Of a stretch of 64,000 bases of DNA, positions 13,096 to 23,939 are shown piece after piece. Every line of letters begins with the position of its first letter. Position 1 is the first letter of the stretch. The notes under the pieces are model-generated. The model did not search any database, was not told the DNA's origin, and was given only the letters and a program-made list of their open reading frames with translations. The position numbers and the translations under genes were made by a program. The stretch is from contig CM041297.1 of NCBI GenBank assembly GCA_023052935.1, forward strand, positions 1,602,280 through 1,666,279, written 5' to 3'. This stretch comes from Piezodorus guildinii. Its lineage: Eukaryota; Arthropoda; Insecta; Hemiptera; Pentatomidae.

Positions 13096-13460
13096 GGCTT
13101 TCGTTTCTCTTCCCTATCTATATATAAAATCATCTGACGATGCTTGGTTTCTGCGATCTGCGAAATTCTGAATCGGTGAAACAGTGCATTTTTAAACATA
13201 AACCACATTAAAATTGCATCCGAACGTAGCAGGAGGGACAACAAGTCAGTGATAAAATATACTTTGTTGAAGGTTCTTTATTAAAAATTAATTTGTTTCA
13301 AATACATGACAACATATGAATATTTCTTTGCTATTATGATCTAAAGACCACTATTATCTTTTTAAGCTCGTTTTTACTGGAATTTGGCCGAAAAAAATTG
13401 TTCATTGTACGAATACTGAACCCAAAACATAGGTTGTAATGGTACAGGTATGTATGACAT
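13096..13460. other. Intergenic, no gene seen
   Basis: AT-rich sequence with no coding signal. The end (about 13405-13450, gtacgaatactgaacccaaa through ggtacaggt) matches the 3' end of SINE-2 and is a remnant of it. Confidence 0.5.

Positions 13461-13463
<3 letters not shown>

Positions 13464-13537
<74 letters not shown>
13464..13537. repeat. (TA)n microsatellite
   Basis: Pure TA dinucleotide tract of about 74 bp directly after a SINE-2 tail remnant, consistent with tail-seeded microsatellite growth. Confidence 0.95.
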
Positions 13538-13539
<2 letters not shown>

Positions 13540-13540
<1 letters not shown>

Positions 13541-13834
13541 AAACACTCTCACATGAGCGAAGTAGACCTGTACAAGAGAAGCTATTAAGACACGAGAAGA
13601 GAAGAGCTTAAGAAGAAATCCCTTAAAGAGAAGATAAGAGAGGGCAGAGCAATCTGGCGGCCTTTAATGAAACCTAATTAGTCTTAGTAGAGTCCTCGTT
13701 GCCAAGGCGACCGTTCTCCCATCTTGTCTTCTCTCTCTCTCTCCATTATCCTCTAATAACAACCAGTTGAGCTGGCAGAAAATTAGGTGCGCGCGTCATA
13801 CGATTGTCACTTACTTTCTAACTTGTTCTACTAT
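13540..13834. other. Non-repetitive GC-richer island
   Basis: No repeat family recognised and no convincing ORF. Purine-rich (gaagagaagagcttaagaag), then a CT-rich tract. It contains an X-box-like site at 13698-13711. Candidate regulatory DNA by composition only. Confidence 0.35.
13698..13711. promoter_or_regulatory. RFX X-box-like motif
   Basis: gttgccaaggcgac: two inverted half sites (gttgcc / ggcgac) separated by two bases, matching the general RFX-factor X-box layout. Function inferred from motif only. Confidence 0.35.
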
Positions 13835-14896
13835 CAGCCATTGAAGAATGGTGTCAAAACTGGAGAATCAAAATAAATCCCATCAAATCACCTTCACTTC
13901 ACGTCGTAAACCTATGACTTCCTGCCCCATCGTATCCTTTAACAATATCCTACTTACTCCTGTTGAACAGATTCGGTACTTAGGACTCCACCTCGACGAA
14001 CGCCTGACATGCAATCCTCATACTAGACTGAAACGACAGGAAACTGCTCGTAGATACTGATCACTACAAACACTCGACAAACGCTCAAAACTTCCTACTT
14101 ACTACGAAAAACTCATTTATATAACAATTATCAGGCCTATTTGGACCTATGGCATTGAGCTATGGGGGTCTACTAAACCATCGAATTCCTCTCGCATCCA
14201 ATCCTTGCAGTCCAAAATCCTTCGTAAAATCCTCAATGCTCCTTACATTATTACTAATAAAATCATCCATAAAGACCTAAATATCCCATTTGTTGAAGAC
14301 TTGGCCCGTTACAGATATACCTCTTTTCATTCCAAACTCCCTGCCCACTCAAACACGCTTATCCGTGACCTCTTCTCCATAACTATTCCCGACAACCCAC
14401 CGAGGCGCCTTAAAAGAAGATGACCAAGAGACCTTCTAACATAAATTAGATATTGGAGTGCTACCAATGGGTAGTTTCTTCACAGGACTACTATGTGTTC
14501 CAATCATATATAAAGCCTATTCACTTGTTTGTTTGTTTGTTTATTCGTTTAACGTCACTTTATGCTACTATGGCTAATCGGACGATGCTACAGTGGGAGT
14601 CCTAAATTTTAGCCTATCCAGGTTTTATTAGGATAGGGATCTTTAACGAGTACCTGACATCGCACGGGCTCGGGACCACCTTTTAACGTCCCCTCCGAAG
14701 GACGGCATTACTAAGGATTTTTTTACTCCCATTAAAAAATCCTAGGGCCACCCGCTGGTTTGAACCACGACCTTTGGCATAGAAAGCTGTTATGCTAGCA
14801 ACTACACTATGGGTGACCCCTATTCTCTTGTATTTATTTAATACAGTTGTAAATTTCTTTAAATAAATTTAAAAAAAAAAAAATAAAAAAAAAAAC
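13835..14896 (+). pseudogene. Non-LTR retrotransposon 3' end (reverse transcriptase C-terminus, copy L2), SINE-interrupted
   Basis: Same family as the copy at 12300. The RT C-terminal region reads through 13848-14060 (KSHQITFTSRR, IRYLGLHLDERLTCNPHT), has a stop at 14058-14060, then resumes with the thumb region (IIRPIWTYGIELWGS) and LSKIL-, DLNIPFVEDLAR- and NPPRRLKRR-like peptides up to about 14424. The 3' UTR is split by a SINE-1 at 14527-14818 and ends in poly(A) with an aaataaa signal at 14862-14896. 5'-truncated and inactive. Confidence 0.85.
14527..14818 (-). mobile_element. SINE-1 (tRNA-derived) inserted in LINE 3' UTR
   Basis: Minus-strand copy: tail (gttt)n at the left, then aacgtcactttatgctacta, ggctaatcggacgatgctac, the internal ggatagggatctttaacg, and the tRNA-like head at the right. 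Flanked by an 11-bp target duplication, cctattcactt (14516-14526) and cctattctctt (14819-14829), with one mismatch. This proves it inserted into the LINE after the LINE did. Confidence 0.9.
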
Positions 14897-15104
14897 TTGT
14901 TCTAGAGCAACTACACCCATAAAGGGTCCTTGGTTCCGTACTGTCACTAAACTATCATTTTATTATTATTATTTAACTATTTTTATCATTTTACTTAACT
15001 ATCATTACTAGTATTTTATGATATAAATAATATACAAATACTTATTGCCTAATAAAAACGTATATTTATTGCTTTTCTTCTTCTTCTTGCTGTTACCTCC
15101 TCTG

Positions 15105-15800
15105 CCTGATATTACGACGGAGATGCATTCAGCTACTTTCTTCAGCAATTTCTATCTCTTGCTAGACTTTTCATCTGAGCAATGGTTCTTCCACGTTTCC
15201 TTCCTATTATTTCTACTTACTCATTATAGAACATCCTGGACCGCCCTCGGGTACGCTTTCCAGTCCCTCTAGCATTCATGGCCTTATTTGGGTCTCTTTC
15301 CTCTTTCATCCGGTAGACATGCCCAAACCACTCAAGATGTTTTCTCTCTATTATTTCAAATAGTGGGGGTATTTTGAGGTTCTTTCTTAATTTTTAATTT
15401 CTGCCACAGTCTCGCTTGGTTTTTCCTATAATTCTTCTGAAAAACTTCATTTCAGTCGTGGTTTCTCCGCCCGATGGTATCTGTGAATTTCCAAATTTCC
15501 GCTCCATACAACAGTATAGGCCGAAACACAGATTTAATAATATGTAATTTTATGTGTCAGTCCTACCTCGGGATTTCTCGGGCCAGAGGATGAGGGCGGG
15601 GGATAAATACCGAGATAAAAAAACCTCCTCTAGAACCGAGAAGCCTCCGATCGTCCTCTTACCTACCAATGTGTTGCAAATCTTGCGTTTGCCTTGCCGA
15701 TTCTATTTGAAATTTCTAAGTATATTTTCCCATTTCTATCAATTATAGTGCCAAGATATGTGTAATCCCTCATATAAACGTATTGCCGATTAACTAAAAT
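15105..15800 (-). pseudogene. RTE-like LINE fragment (reverse transcriptase C-terminus)
   Basis: Minus-strand translation of about 15250-15350 gives HLEWFGHVYRMKEERDPNKA, the characteristic C-terminal region of many RTE/endonuclease-reverse-transcriptase elements. Peptides of the upstream thumb region (YLGTIIDRNGK, around 15690-15770, and LYGAEIWKF, around 15500) occur in the expected order. Stops and frame changes are present, and about 100 bp near 15560-15660 is unrelated to the RT. Dead fragment. Confidence 0.75.
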
Positions 15801-15825
15801 TTGACTTTGGAAAAATCGGAAAGAG

Positions 15826-16062
15826 GGTGCGGCGTGGTCTAGTGGTTGGCAACTGATTAGGGTTCAAATCACGGCTGTGGCAGAAAAACGTTTTCTGTCA
15901 TTTCAGCCATGAAACAACTCTTGGGAAGGAAGACCGTTGTCTGGCACGCCTAATTACTTAGTTGGTCAAGAAAACGTGAAAAGCTATTCTACTGGTAATC
16001 AACCTATTCTAGCATGAGTGGAGAGAATCAGTGACCTCAACATAGAAAAAAAAAAGCTGTAA
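15826..16062 (+). mobile_element. SINE-3, tRNA-derived
   Basis: The head has an A-box-like tggtctagtggttggcaac and a B-box-like gggttcaaatcac, an internal body (gaccgttgtctggcacgcc, ctactggtaatcaacctatt) and an A-rich end (16045-16056). A further piece of the same body occurs at 16574-16640. Confidence 0.7.
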
Positions 16063-16432
16063 ATTATTGCAGATTATTTCAACATAGCTATATTAGGATA
16101 TAACTGTTCATAGACAATTAACTATATTTTTAGATGATTTTTCTCTGTCTTTAAAAATAACTGAAATAGCATACAAATAACATTTATAGGTAAAATTTCC
16201 TTTATTTTTTTTCGTCTCTTATTTCTCTTTTTTATAATTATTAGCGGTTTTGGGTTAAAAAACTCTGATATTTTTTTTTCTATCTTTAAAAAATAACTGA
16301 GTTATTCAATTAAATTACTTTTAATCGGTCGCCATTTTTACCAAAATAACCAGCTGATAACAAATTAAATATATATATATATATATATTCCAGTAGTTTT
16401 AGAGAAATGCCGCAGACGGCGTACGGGGAACA
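16063..16432. repeat. AT-rich dispersed repeat, unclassified
   Basis: Parts recur elsewhere: ttaggatata...tagacaattaa at 29260-29300, and the ttttagagaaat / ctcagttattcaattaaatt-like block in inverse orientation at 43995-44230. A (TA)n run lies at 16367-16388. No coding signal. Confidence 0.4.
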
Positions 16433-16575
16433 AACGGATTTTTTTTTATTCGTTATTTCGGTCCTATATATCTTACAACGTAAGCCCTATAATTGTAAGG
16501 GGGTGGGAGGGGAGTATTTTTTTTTATTTGTTTCGTCGATTACAAATGTACATTATTGAATAATAAACAAACATG
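16433..16575 (+). mobile_element. SINE-4 3' half
   Basis: Similar to the body of the tRNA-SINE at 48193: ttttttattcgttatttcgg, cttacaacgtaagcc, then a T-rich run and cgattacaaatgtacattattgaa. No head. Confidence 0.55.
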
Positions 16576-16699
16576 CTATTCCACTGGTAATCAACTTATT
16601 CAAGCCTAGGTGGATAGAGTCAGCATTCTCCAAAAATGTATCATTTCGAACTTGGGATTGCTAAGTTAACTCCTTAACACTCTCGACCACCGAGGGCTT

Positions 16700-17085
16700 A
16701 AACAATTAATCAAGATAGGCTATAAAGAGCGACAAATAGACAAAAACAGTCACAATCCCCCTGAGACTGACAGTTGTCGCCCCCCAACACCCACTACCGG
16801 AGGACAATACAAGTGACTAAGCCCGGCTTAGAGTGGGGCCTCTCCTAAGTGAAAGGACTTAACTCCCTCTAGTCTTGTATAATCGATATCCTCCATTAAT
16901 AAAAGATCGATTTCGAGTACCTCCCGGCTTAATCCGACGCTAATCGATTCCTTTTTCTCTTCTTCCCTCAGGCAAAGCGAAATCAAACTTGACAATAAGA
17001 CAATACTGCAACGACAGTAAATGTTTTAAATGGGTCACTTACCATCACTCCAATCCAATGACTCAACCAGAAATAAAGGGTTACC
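16700..17085. other. Non-repetitive island with ATCGAT cluster
   Basis: No repeat family or ORF recognised. Contains three ATCGAT words at 16882, 16906 and 16943 within 67 bp. ATCGAT-type words are bound by Cut/Onecut-class or DREF-class factors in animals. Regulatory role is only a possibility. Confidence 0.3.
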
Positions 17086-17089
17086 CAAA

Positions 17090-18086
17090 GATAAGTATTG
17101 CGATCGTAAAAATTGTCTAATTCCATTTTTCAACGGAAATACACGTTTTAAGGTCCCTTGAGTCCAAATAACCAAGTCCCGTGGGATCACTTGTAGCTGG
17201 GTGGCTAGCGTGGCAAAAATTAGGACTCCCTCTGTAGCATCATCCGATTAGCCATAGTAGCATAAAGTGACGTTAAATAAATAAACAAACAACAACCAAG
17301 TCCCGCAAAAAGGTCTGTTTGTATGTGTGTGTGGTAACACCCGGGCGGAAACGGTACGTCCTATGAAACTGAATTTTCATATTTAAGACAAATATGACGT
17401 TACAAAACCTTTTTCATCAAAACGAGCTAACCAGAAGAGCCACTTTATACCATGCAATTTGCACCTTTTTTCGGTTTTCTCGAAAACGGTTCCGACGATT
17501 TTGATTAAGCTCGCTATATCAATGTAAAATTTAATAGGTTTTAATATCATCTAGGTTTCATTCTGATTAAAATAGTCTGACAGGGCCTAAATGCCGATAT
17601 TTTAAATTATCTTCTTCTAAATTACCTTTAATTTTGTTGATTATAAAAATATAACCATATTATCTTGTTACCACTGATGAAAAACAGGTAAATATATAAA
17701 TTGAATGAATTCGATACCCAACTAAAGAGAAAAAAAAAAAAATATTTTTTTAATGCAATTTTTTGTTTTTTAACTTAAGAACAGTAATATACATGAATAA
17801 TATACCGTTGGAAAGCTAAAGATTTTAGAAAAAAATATTAACTCATACACAAGCTTTTAAATGTTAATAGAGAGTGATGAAAAGAAGATAAAACTAACTG
17901 ATTATTTTAGATTATAATATAATAGATTTTTTAATAAAACACATGTTTCTATAGAAATTCCATTTAACTAATTTTTTAATGTTTTCATTCATTTTTATAT
18001 CTTACTGTACTTGAAAATTCTTTAATCGGTTCTAAAAACGGAGGTAAGTGAAAGCTGTGTGTGTACTCGCACAAGATTTTTTTTTT
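17090..18086 (+). mobile_element. HINE-A copy interrupted by a SINE-1
   Basis: Lacks the terminal palindrome (starts at taagtattgcgatcgt) but otherwise runs to the right end gaggtaagtgaaagctgtg and cgcacaagattttt. It is split at 17182-17293 by a SINE-1 with a 12-bp target duplication. Confidence 0.85.
17182..17293 (+). mobile_element. SINE-1 with internal deletion
   Basis: Only the tRNA-like head (gggatcacttgtagctggg) and the tail (ttaggactccctctgtagca to (aaac)n) are present; the central body and B-box region are missing. Flanked by perfect duplications aaccaagtcccg at 17170-17181 and 17294-17305, so it inserted as, or later became, a short form. Confidence 0.85.
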
Positions 18087-18164
18087 AACTTAACATTTTA
18101 TTTCCACCCGTAAGAAATCATAAGACATGCATATGTGTTTTTCATGCATAAAAAATAGCATGAT

Positions 18165-18585
18165 TAGGCATGAGGGAGACAGTACTCAGTTCTTAAATCC
18201 TCCCGAAAATAATATAAAAAAAAAAAAAAAACCTATTTTTTCATTTGGGGTATTCGCAGGGGTCAGCCCGACCGAAGTGCAATGGAAGAGCCTCACCCTG
18301 GGGGAACCGCCTTAGTGATCACGGTAACGGTTAAGTTTGCTTGTATGATTTTTGTTTATTTCCCAACTTGTATTTATCTCTACTACAGGTTGTTGTTTTG
18401 ATTTGTTTGTTGTTGTTTTGTTTTTTTGTTTTTTTTAATTGTTATTTTCTTGTATATATTCGAATTTATTTATTTCCGATTTTATGTAATTTGACTTTAT
18501 TATCATTATTCTGTATATATTGTATGAATGTGTACTACATCTCTATTACTACTGTTCATTATGTAACAAACTGTAATATTTCTAA

Positions 18586-18628
<43 letters not shown>
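18165..18628 (+). mobile_element. Probable retrotransposon 3' UTR with long poly(A)
   Basis: A T-rich, non-coding stretch ends in aataaa (18583-18588) followed by a poly(A) tract of about 40 bases (18588-18628), the mark of a retroposed transcript. The source element is not identified; the cccgaccgaagtgcaatgg segment does not match other repeats in this window. Confidence 0.5.
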
Positions 18629-18632
<4 letters not shown>

Positions 18633-18771
18633 CAGGCTAGGTTGTCCCTCATCCAACCCCTTTTCAGCCTACGCAGTGGTCATTTGATTGCGTTTTGTTG
18701 TAATTGGAATTCGTAAGTCAGTATGAAGGGTGTCGTTAGGAGCATATTAAGGTAAGTTCGTTGACAGTCTT

Positions 18772-19824
18772 AAAAATCTGGTGCGCGCAACACACGACTT
18801 TCACTTACCTCCGTTGTTAAAATTAATTTAAGAATTTTTAAATACATTTAGAGATTAAAAGAAAATTGTTAATGAATCAATTAAATTGGATTTCAATTTA
18901 AACATGGGTTTTAATTAATAACCTATTATATTTTTATCTACAACAATCAGTTAGTGTTTGGGGTAATCACCTCCAACTCGATGTCAAGATAATCACACGT
19001 GGGTCGCTCTGATTCTTTGACTGGATACCATGTGGTAGCACGGTCATTATGAATTTCCCCTTTCAGGAACGAGAAACAGTTAGTTTTATCGGCTTTTCAC
19101 CACTCTCCATTACCCTTTACAATTCCGTGTATCAGATGATATTTTTTTCTAAAATATTTCTCTTTCTAACGGTATATTATACGTCTATAGTACTGTTCTT
19201 ATTATTAAAAAAAAAAAAAAATACATAATAAATATGTTTGCACTTTTCTCCTTTAGTTTTGATTAAAATTCGCTTAACTTGCATATTTAGTCCTTGTTTA
19301 TGAATGCTAATAAGATGATGTGCCTAATGTTTTTATATATACAAAATCAAAGGCACTTCGGAGGAAGGAAATTTAAAATATCGGCATTTATGTCCTGTCC
19401 GACTATTTCAATAAGAATGAAACCTACATTGTATTAATCTTCATTAAATTGTATATCCATATAGTGATTTTAATTAAACTCATTCGATCCGTTTTTGAGA
19501 AAATCTTAAAAAGGCACAAAATGCATGGTATAAAGTGGCTCTTCTGGTAAGCCGATTTTGATGATAAAGTTACTGTAACATCTCGGGTGTATAGCTGTCT
19601 TAAATTTAAAATTTCAGTTTCGTACGACTTATAGTTTTTGCGCTAGACTTACCACACACACACACACACACACAGATTCACATACCTTCCTTCGGGACTT
19701 GGATTCGGACTCAGGAGACCCTAAAACGTGTATTTCCGTCTAAAACTCGAATTCTAAAATTTTCACGATCGCAATACTTTCTCTTACTACATATTTCATA
19801 TATAGGTAAGTGAGAGTAAAAATT
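18772..19824 (-). mobile_element. HINE-A copy with a 121-bp insertion
   Basis: Minus-orientation copy starting aaatctggtgcgcgcaacac and actttcacttacctccg, ending in the cacgatcgcaatac block and atataggtaagtgagagt. A (CA)n tract lies at 19652-19673. It is interrupted at 18956-19076 by unrelated sequence flanked by cagttagt on both sides. Confidence 0.85.
18956..19076. mobile_element. 121-bp insertion in HINE-A
   Basis: Sequence absent from other HINE-A copies, flanked by the 8-bp direct repeat cagttagt (18948-18955 and 19077-19084), where other copies have a single cagttagt. No recognisable terminal inverted repeat or A-tail; class unknown. Confidence 0.6.
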
Positions 19825-19959
19825 CATTGAGGTTTTTCATGATTTATTGATGTAAACAATAGGAGGTCCCAAACTTTTGACTGTCATTGTATGTTTCCAT
19901 TTGAACTGAATGTAATTCTTTTAATTAAGTTTTTCCGTTATAATTGTATTTAATAGTTT

Positions 19960-20009
19960 GTAACAACAGAGGTGAGTGAAAGTCGTGTGTTGCCCGCACC
20001 GGATTTTTT
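19960..20009 (+). mobile_element. HINE-A right-end fragment
   Basis: gaggtgagtgaaagtcgtgt followed by tgcccgcaccggattttt is the conserved right terminus; the rest of the element is absent or too diverged to see. Confidence 0.7.
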
Positions 20010-20475
20010 GTTTAATTCTATTATCTTGCTAATTCAAAGACACCCTTTACAACAAGGAACAACCATCAGTGAGAAGTGCTAAGTGGTAGAAGCAGCTGGG
20101 ATTCCATCCGTCCCCGAAATCCGATTATTCTAATCTGCATGCGACTGTGTCAAACTGATATGCTGATTACTAAAGTATTTTCTAATATTCATTATGTGAA
20201 CAGTTTTTTTTTAGGGGGAGGAAGATAAATTATATCATTTAAGGCAGTTGGTACTGTAAAGCCGTGTATATATCAACGTAAAATATAACGGTGGTATCAT
20301 CAGTGGAGTTTTAAAAAAAAATTGTAATAAAAATATTTTAGAGCCTTTCCATGTAACTGTTCCACTGTTATTTTCACTTAACAATAAATATAATATAATT
20401 GTTTATTATATTTTTTATTGATATTTACGACTCTATTATGAAATAATTCTAGTAAATGAGACACAATATTAAACT
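20010..20475. other. No gene seen
   Basis: AT-rich intergenic sequence without recognisable repeat family or coding signal. Confidence 0.5.
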
Positions 20476-20479
20476 AAGT

Positions 20480-20725
20480 CATGATTCACATGTGGAAAAC
20501 TATCTATTGGCAGCTTTTCAAAACTAAGCTAAATCATTTACTTAAGATCCTGAGGCCATCTTATTTTCAGACGCCTCGGAGGATTATCAAGGATTGTAGA
20601 GGAAGAGAATGGTTGAAATTAAGTGGGTTAGAGTGTGAAAGGAGTTTGTCATGGAAGGAATGGTACCTGGTTCGGGCTAAGTCAGCAACATAGGGAACAT
20701 TAAGGTCTTTATATGAGGAAGACGG
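20480..20725 (-). pseudogene. LINE 3' fragment (same jockey-like family as L1/L2)
   Basis: In minus orientation it encodes remnants of the RT C-terminus: gaggccatc...cagacgcctcggaggatta is the reverse complement of the NPPRRLKRRWPRDL-coding stretch seen at 14380-14430, and gtcatggaaggaatggtacc matches the 33082 and 34510 copies. Heavily truncated. Confidence 0.75.
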
Positions 20726-20784
20726 TTGGGGGTGTGTTCGTTAGAGAGAAACACGCATTAAAACATAGTGCTATTTTAATTATG

Positions 20785-20830
20785 TACCTACGTTTCGGCC
20801 TACCTTGTGGGCCTTCATCGGGTTTGACTT
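20785..20830 (-). ncRNA. Hammerhead-ribozyme-like core motif (weak)
   Basis: Minus strand reads ccgatgaaggcccacaaggt then aggccgaaacgtag: a (C)GATGA box, a self-complementary GGCC...GGCC stem and a GAAACG box in hammerhead order. The first box lacks the conserved T, and no cleavage site is evident. A better match lies at 54066-54096. Confidence 0.25.
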
Positions 20831-20936
20831 TGAGACGGTGTCTAAAGAAGTCAATAATCTCAGAAGAAGCCAGTAGGTTAGAGAGGAGATGAAAAAAGTG
20901 GTGCCTGCCTCTAAGAACCGCATCCCCAACTCAAAG

Positions 20937-21384
20937 TTACTAATCATCTACCTTTGTAATATAAACATTAGCTTCCCAATCAATTACCCACTTTTTAGTA
21001 TACCTCCATATATGAACATGGGAAAACGCGATTTTCGAGTAATATTTTTGTACGAGTTTAAACTCGGCCATTCAGCAGCTGAGGCCGCTAGAAATATTTG
21101 CAAGGCGTTTGGGGAAGGAAGTGTTAATGAACGGGCCATTCGCCGTTGGGTTGCTATGTTTTCAGCTGGGGATACCGACATGGAAAACTCGGCCGAGGAA
21201 GATAACGATGTCCCCAAACATACAGTAGAAGGAAACCCCTATCAAACAGTTAAAGGACTCAACTGCAACAAATGCAAGTGCATCTACCGTTTCCAGACAT
21301 TTAAAGTTTATTGGGAAAGTAAAAAAGCTCGATACATGGGTATCCTTTACCTTGAAAACGGACATTTCATGTGACACAACCCAA
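20937..21384 (+). pseudogene. Mariner transposon relic (transposase N-terminus)
   Basis: The frame from the ATG at 21015 encodes the mariner HTH region (FRVIFLYEFKLGHSAAEAAR, NERAIRRWVAMFSAGDTDME), then loses frame near 21250. A deletion removes everything from the DDE catalytic core to the 3' UTR. The right inverted repeat (catttcatgtgacacaaccc) is intact and is followed by TA at 21385-21386; the left terminus is missing. Related to the copies at 46201 and 57671. Confidence 0.85.
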
Positions 21385-21389
21385 TATAT

Positions 21390-22489
21390 ATATCTTTAAA
21401 TCTCAATTATTTAATAGTATGGGTAGTTTTTAGTTCTTGGTGGTTTGCGAAGTTTTATGAATGCAAATTAAAAAATTAAAAATAATTTATTTAAAGCAAT
21501 ATATTTTTTTTTTAATTTAAAATACAATATATTTTATATACTTCTTTAGGTTGTAATTTTCAATAATGAACATTCGGAACCGATAAAAAAATAGGAATTT
21601 AAGCCTCATCTTCAAAAATTTGAGGTCTAGTGTTTCAAGATACGTTTAAAATTAAATATTACCGTAAATAATACTTATTATTATATATTATCTAATAAAA
21701 AATATAATTCTTGATTGTTCTTTAAAAATGTTGCGTTTTGAAAACTGAAATAAAATGATTTAAATTTATAATAGTTTAGTTTAAAAAAAACAAACAATCT
21801 AATTAGAATTAAATGGAATTTCGATGGAACCTAAATGTAAACTTGTGTGGTGTTTGTATGAGGAGTTTGTGTTGATTAGCGCACGAGACATTTTCGGTGG
21901 AGCTAATGTTCCCTTTAATCAGAACTATTTTTAATAGCGTGTCAAATCAGCTCTGAGACCAATTACAGAGCGCTTCTTTCACGGTCGCTGTGTTTCCTTC
22001 TTAGTTTTTTCTATCTGAAGCTTCAAAGAGAAAATTAAATGGTGAAGTGTAAAAAACCATTTGTCGTGTAAATAGTGTCAACTTTAACCGTTTAATGCGA
22101 TTAGCTCTTCTTTCCCCAGAGCACTCTTTGATTTTTTTCGTCTCAGATCCCGACCGACATGAATGTGGCCAGCACATGCTGCGCATTATCAACGCTGCGC
22201 CGGATTATCCAAGTCGGATGTTTATTTGTGTTGTGGTCGGCGACACCTGTTCCTGCCAGTGATGGGGTTCGAGACCCGCCCGTATGGGGGAGTTCTTTCA
22301 TCGAACCCAAGGGGAACCCATTGAGATGCTAATACAACTAACTTGTTTAGCCTTTTTAAGTATTCGCTTCTCAACTTGCAGATCGGAAATAATGGCCTGT
22401 GGTTAACACTGTTTGGTCTAACTATAATATTAAAAATGATTTGGCTTCGACCAAGTGTGCACTATAAATGGTAATAAATTTGTGGGGGC
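21390..22489. other. Intergenic, mostly unique
   Basis: 21550-21650 resembles the SINE-4 3' half in minus orientation (ttttcaataatgaac, ttcaaaaatttgaggtctag). 21830-22350 is GC-richer and not matched elsewhere. A B-box-like gggttcgagaccc lies near 22265, but no complete tRNA fold is evident. No coding gene supported. Confidence 0.4.
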
Positions 22490-22491
22490 AA

Positions 22492-23292
22492 ACACAAGTC
22501 CCGCAAAAAGGTCTGTGTGTATGTGCGTGTGTTGGTAACTCCCGAGCGGAAACGAAACATCCTATATGAAACTGAAATTTCATATTTAAGACAACTATAC
22601 GCCAGAGACGTTACAAAACCTTTTTCATCAAAATGAGCTTACCAGAAAAGCCACTTTATACCATGCATTTTTCAACTTTTTTCGATTTTCTCTGAAAATG
22701 TTCCGACGATTATGATTAAACTCGCTATATCGATGTAAAATTTAATAGGGTTTAGTATCATGTAGATTTTGTTCTGATGAAAATAGTCTAAAAGTGTTTA
22801 AATGACGATATTTTAAATTTTCTTCTTCTAAAGTACCTTTAATTTTGTATATTTTATAAAAATAACCACATTATCTAGTTAGCATTGATAAATAACAGCT
22901 AAATATTTAAGTTGAGCAAATTTGGAAAGCAACTAAAGGAGAAAACTGAAAAAAAAAAATTGTTTAATACAATATTTCGTTTTTGAACATAAGAACAGTA
23001 ATATACATGTGTAATATACCTTTGGAAAGCTAAATATTTTAGAAGAAAATATTATCTAATACACAACAGCTTCTAAAAGTTAATAGAGAGTGATAAAAAG
23101 CCGATAAAATGTTTTAGATAATAATATCATAGATTTTTAAATAAAACACATGTTTGTATAGAAATTCCATTTAACTAATTCTTTAATGGTTTCACTCATT
23201 TTTATCTCTTACTGTTTTTGAATTTTTTTTCAATCGATTGTAAAAACGGAGGTAAGTGAAAGTCGTGTGTTGCCCGCACCAGATTTTTTTTG
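22492..23292 (+). mobile_element. HINE-A copy, left-truncated
   Basis: Begins within the conserved agtcccgcaaaaaggtctgt block, so the TA-rich terminus is missing. It then follows the consensus to the right end ggaggtaagtgaaagtcgtg and gcccgcaccagatttttt. Confidence 0.9.
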
Positions 23293-23429
23293 TTTCGCGG
23301 CCGTTTTAAGTCATCTTTGCGGTTGAAATCATGTATTGGGAAAATCTTCCTAATTTTTGTGGTTTTGAAGATACCAAATCAAAACAATAACTAATATTAA
23401 AGGCAAGGATGTGAATTGTATTTTTTGTC

Positions 23430-23720
23430 CCTTCAACTCATTAATCAAATATTGAAGAAAATGGTTTCAAATGTTTTTTAATTTTAATAAAAAACGAGAC
23501 TTTAGCTGTTCTTCGGTCAGGAACTTTTTCATGATATCTTCGAACAGCAGCAGCACAGTTTCTATGTACCTCGCCATAAGTTAAAGCATGTCTGTTTGTT
23601 CTGCAACAGTGAATCAATTTATGTTGTCTCCCATGATAATCATAAATTGAACTGTGTCCACAGTATTCACTCACACTAAAACACACCGAACTTGACCAAT
23701 ATATGAGCAACTACTGTCAT
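23430..23720 (-). pseudogene. Transposon-associated helix-turn-helix-like ORF remnant
   Basis: An 89-residue minus-strand frame (23441-23710) includes LTYGEVHRNCAAAVRRYHEK and VPDRRTAKV, resembling the (Y)GxxxGNxxxAxRxYxERxPDRR motif of arthropod DNA-transposon-linked N-terminal domains (DUF4817 type). No catalytic domain nearby. Assignment rests on a short motif. Confidence 0.35.
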
Positions 23721-23939
23721 TGCTTATCGTTCATTTGTTTATCAGGTGATTAAAACCTGTTATTTATTATTAAACACGCTGAACTTTGTAGATTTAGTCT
23801 TAATATATTAAATTTTAACCTTTGATATATGTTTAATTAAATAATTACCGATGAATAATGGTAATATAATTTTTTTTTTTTGTTGTTAGTGAACACATAC
23901 CTAAAATAGTGCCATATAATTACGAAACATACTATATGT

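Noticed and set aside
13334..13552. Tyr-Ile repeat ORF
   Set aside because: Translation of the (TA)n microsatellite.
22245..22300. tRNA or SINE head with B-box-like gggttcgagaccc
   Set aside because: No matching A box, stem pairing or repeated body could be seen.
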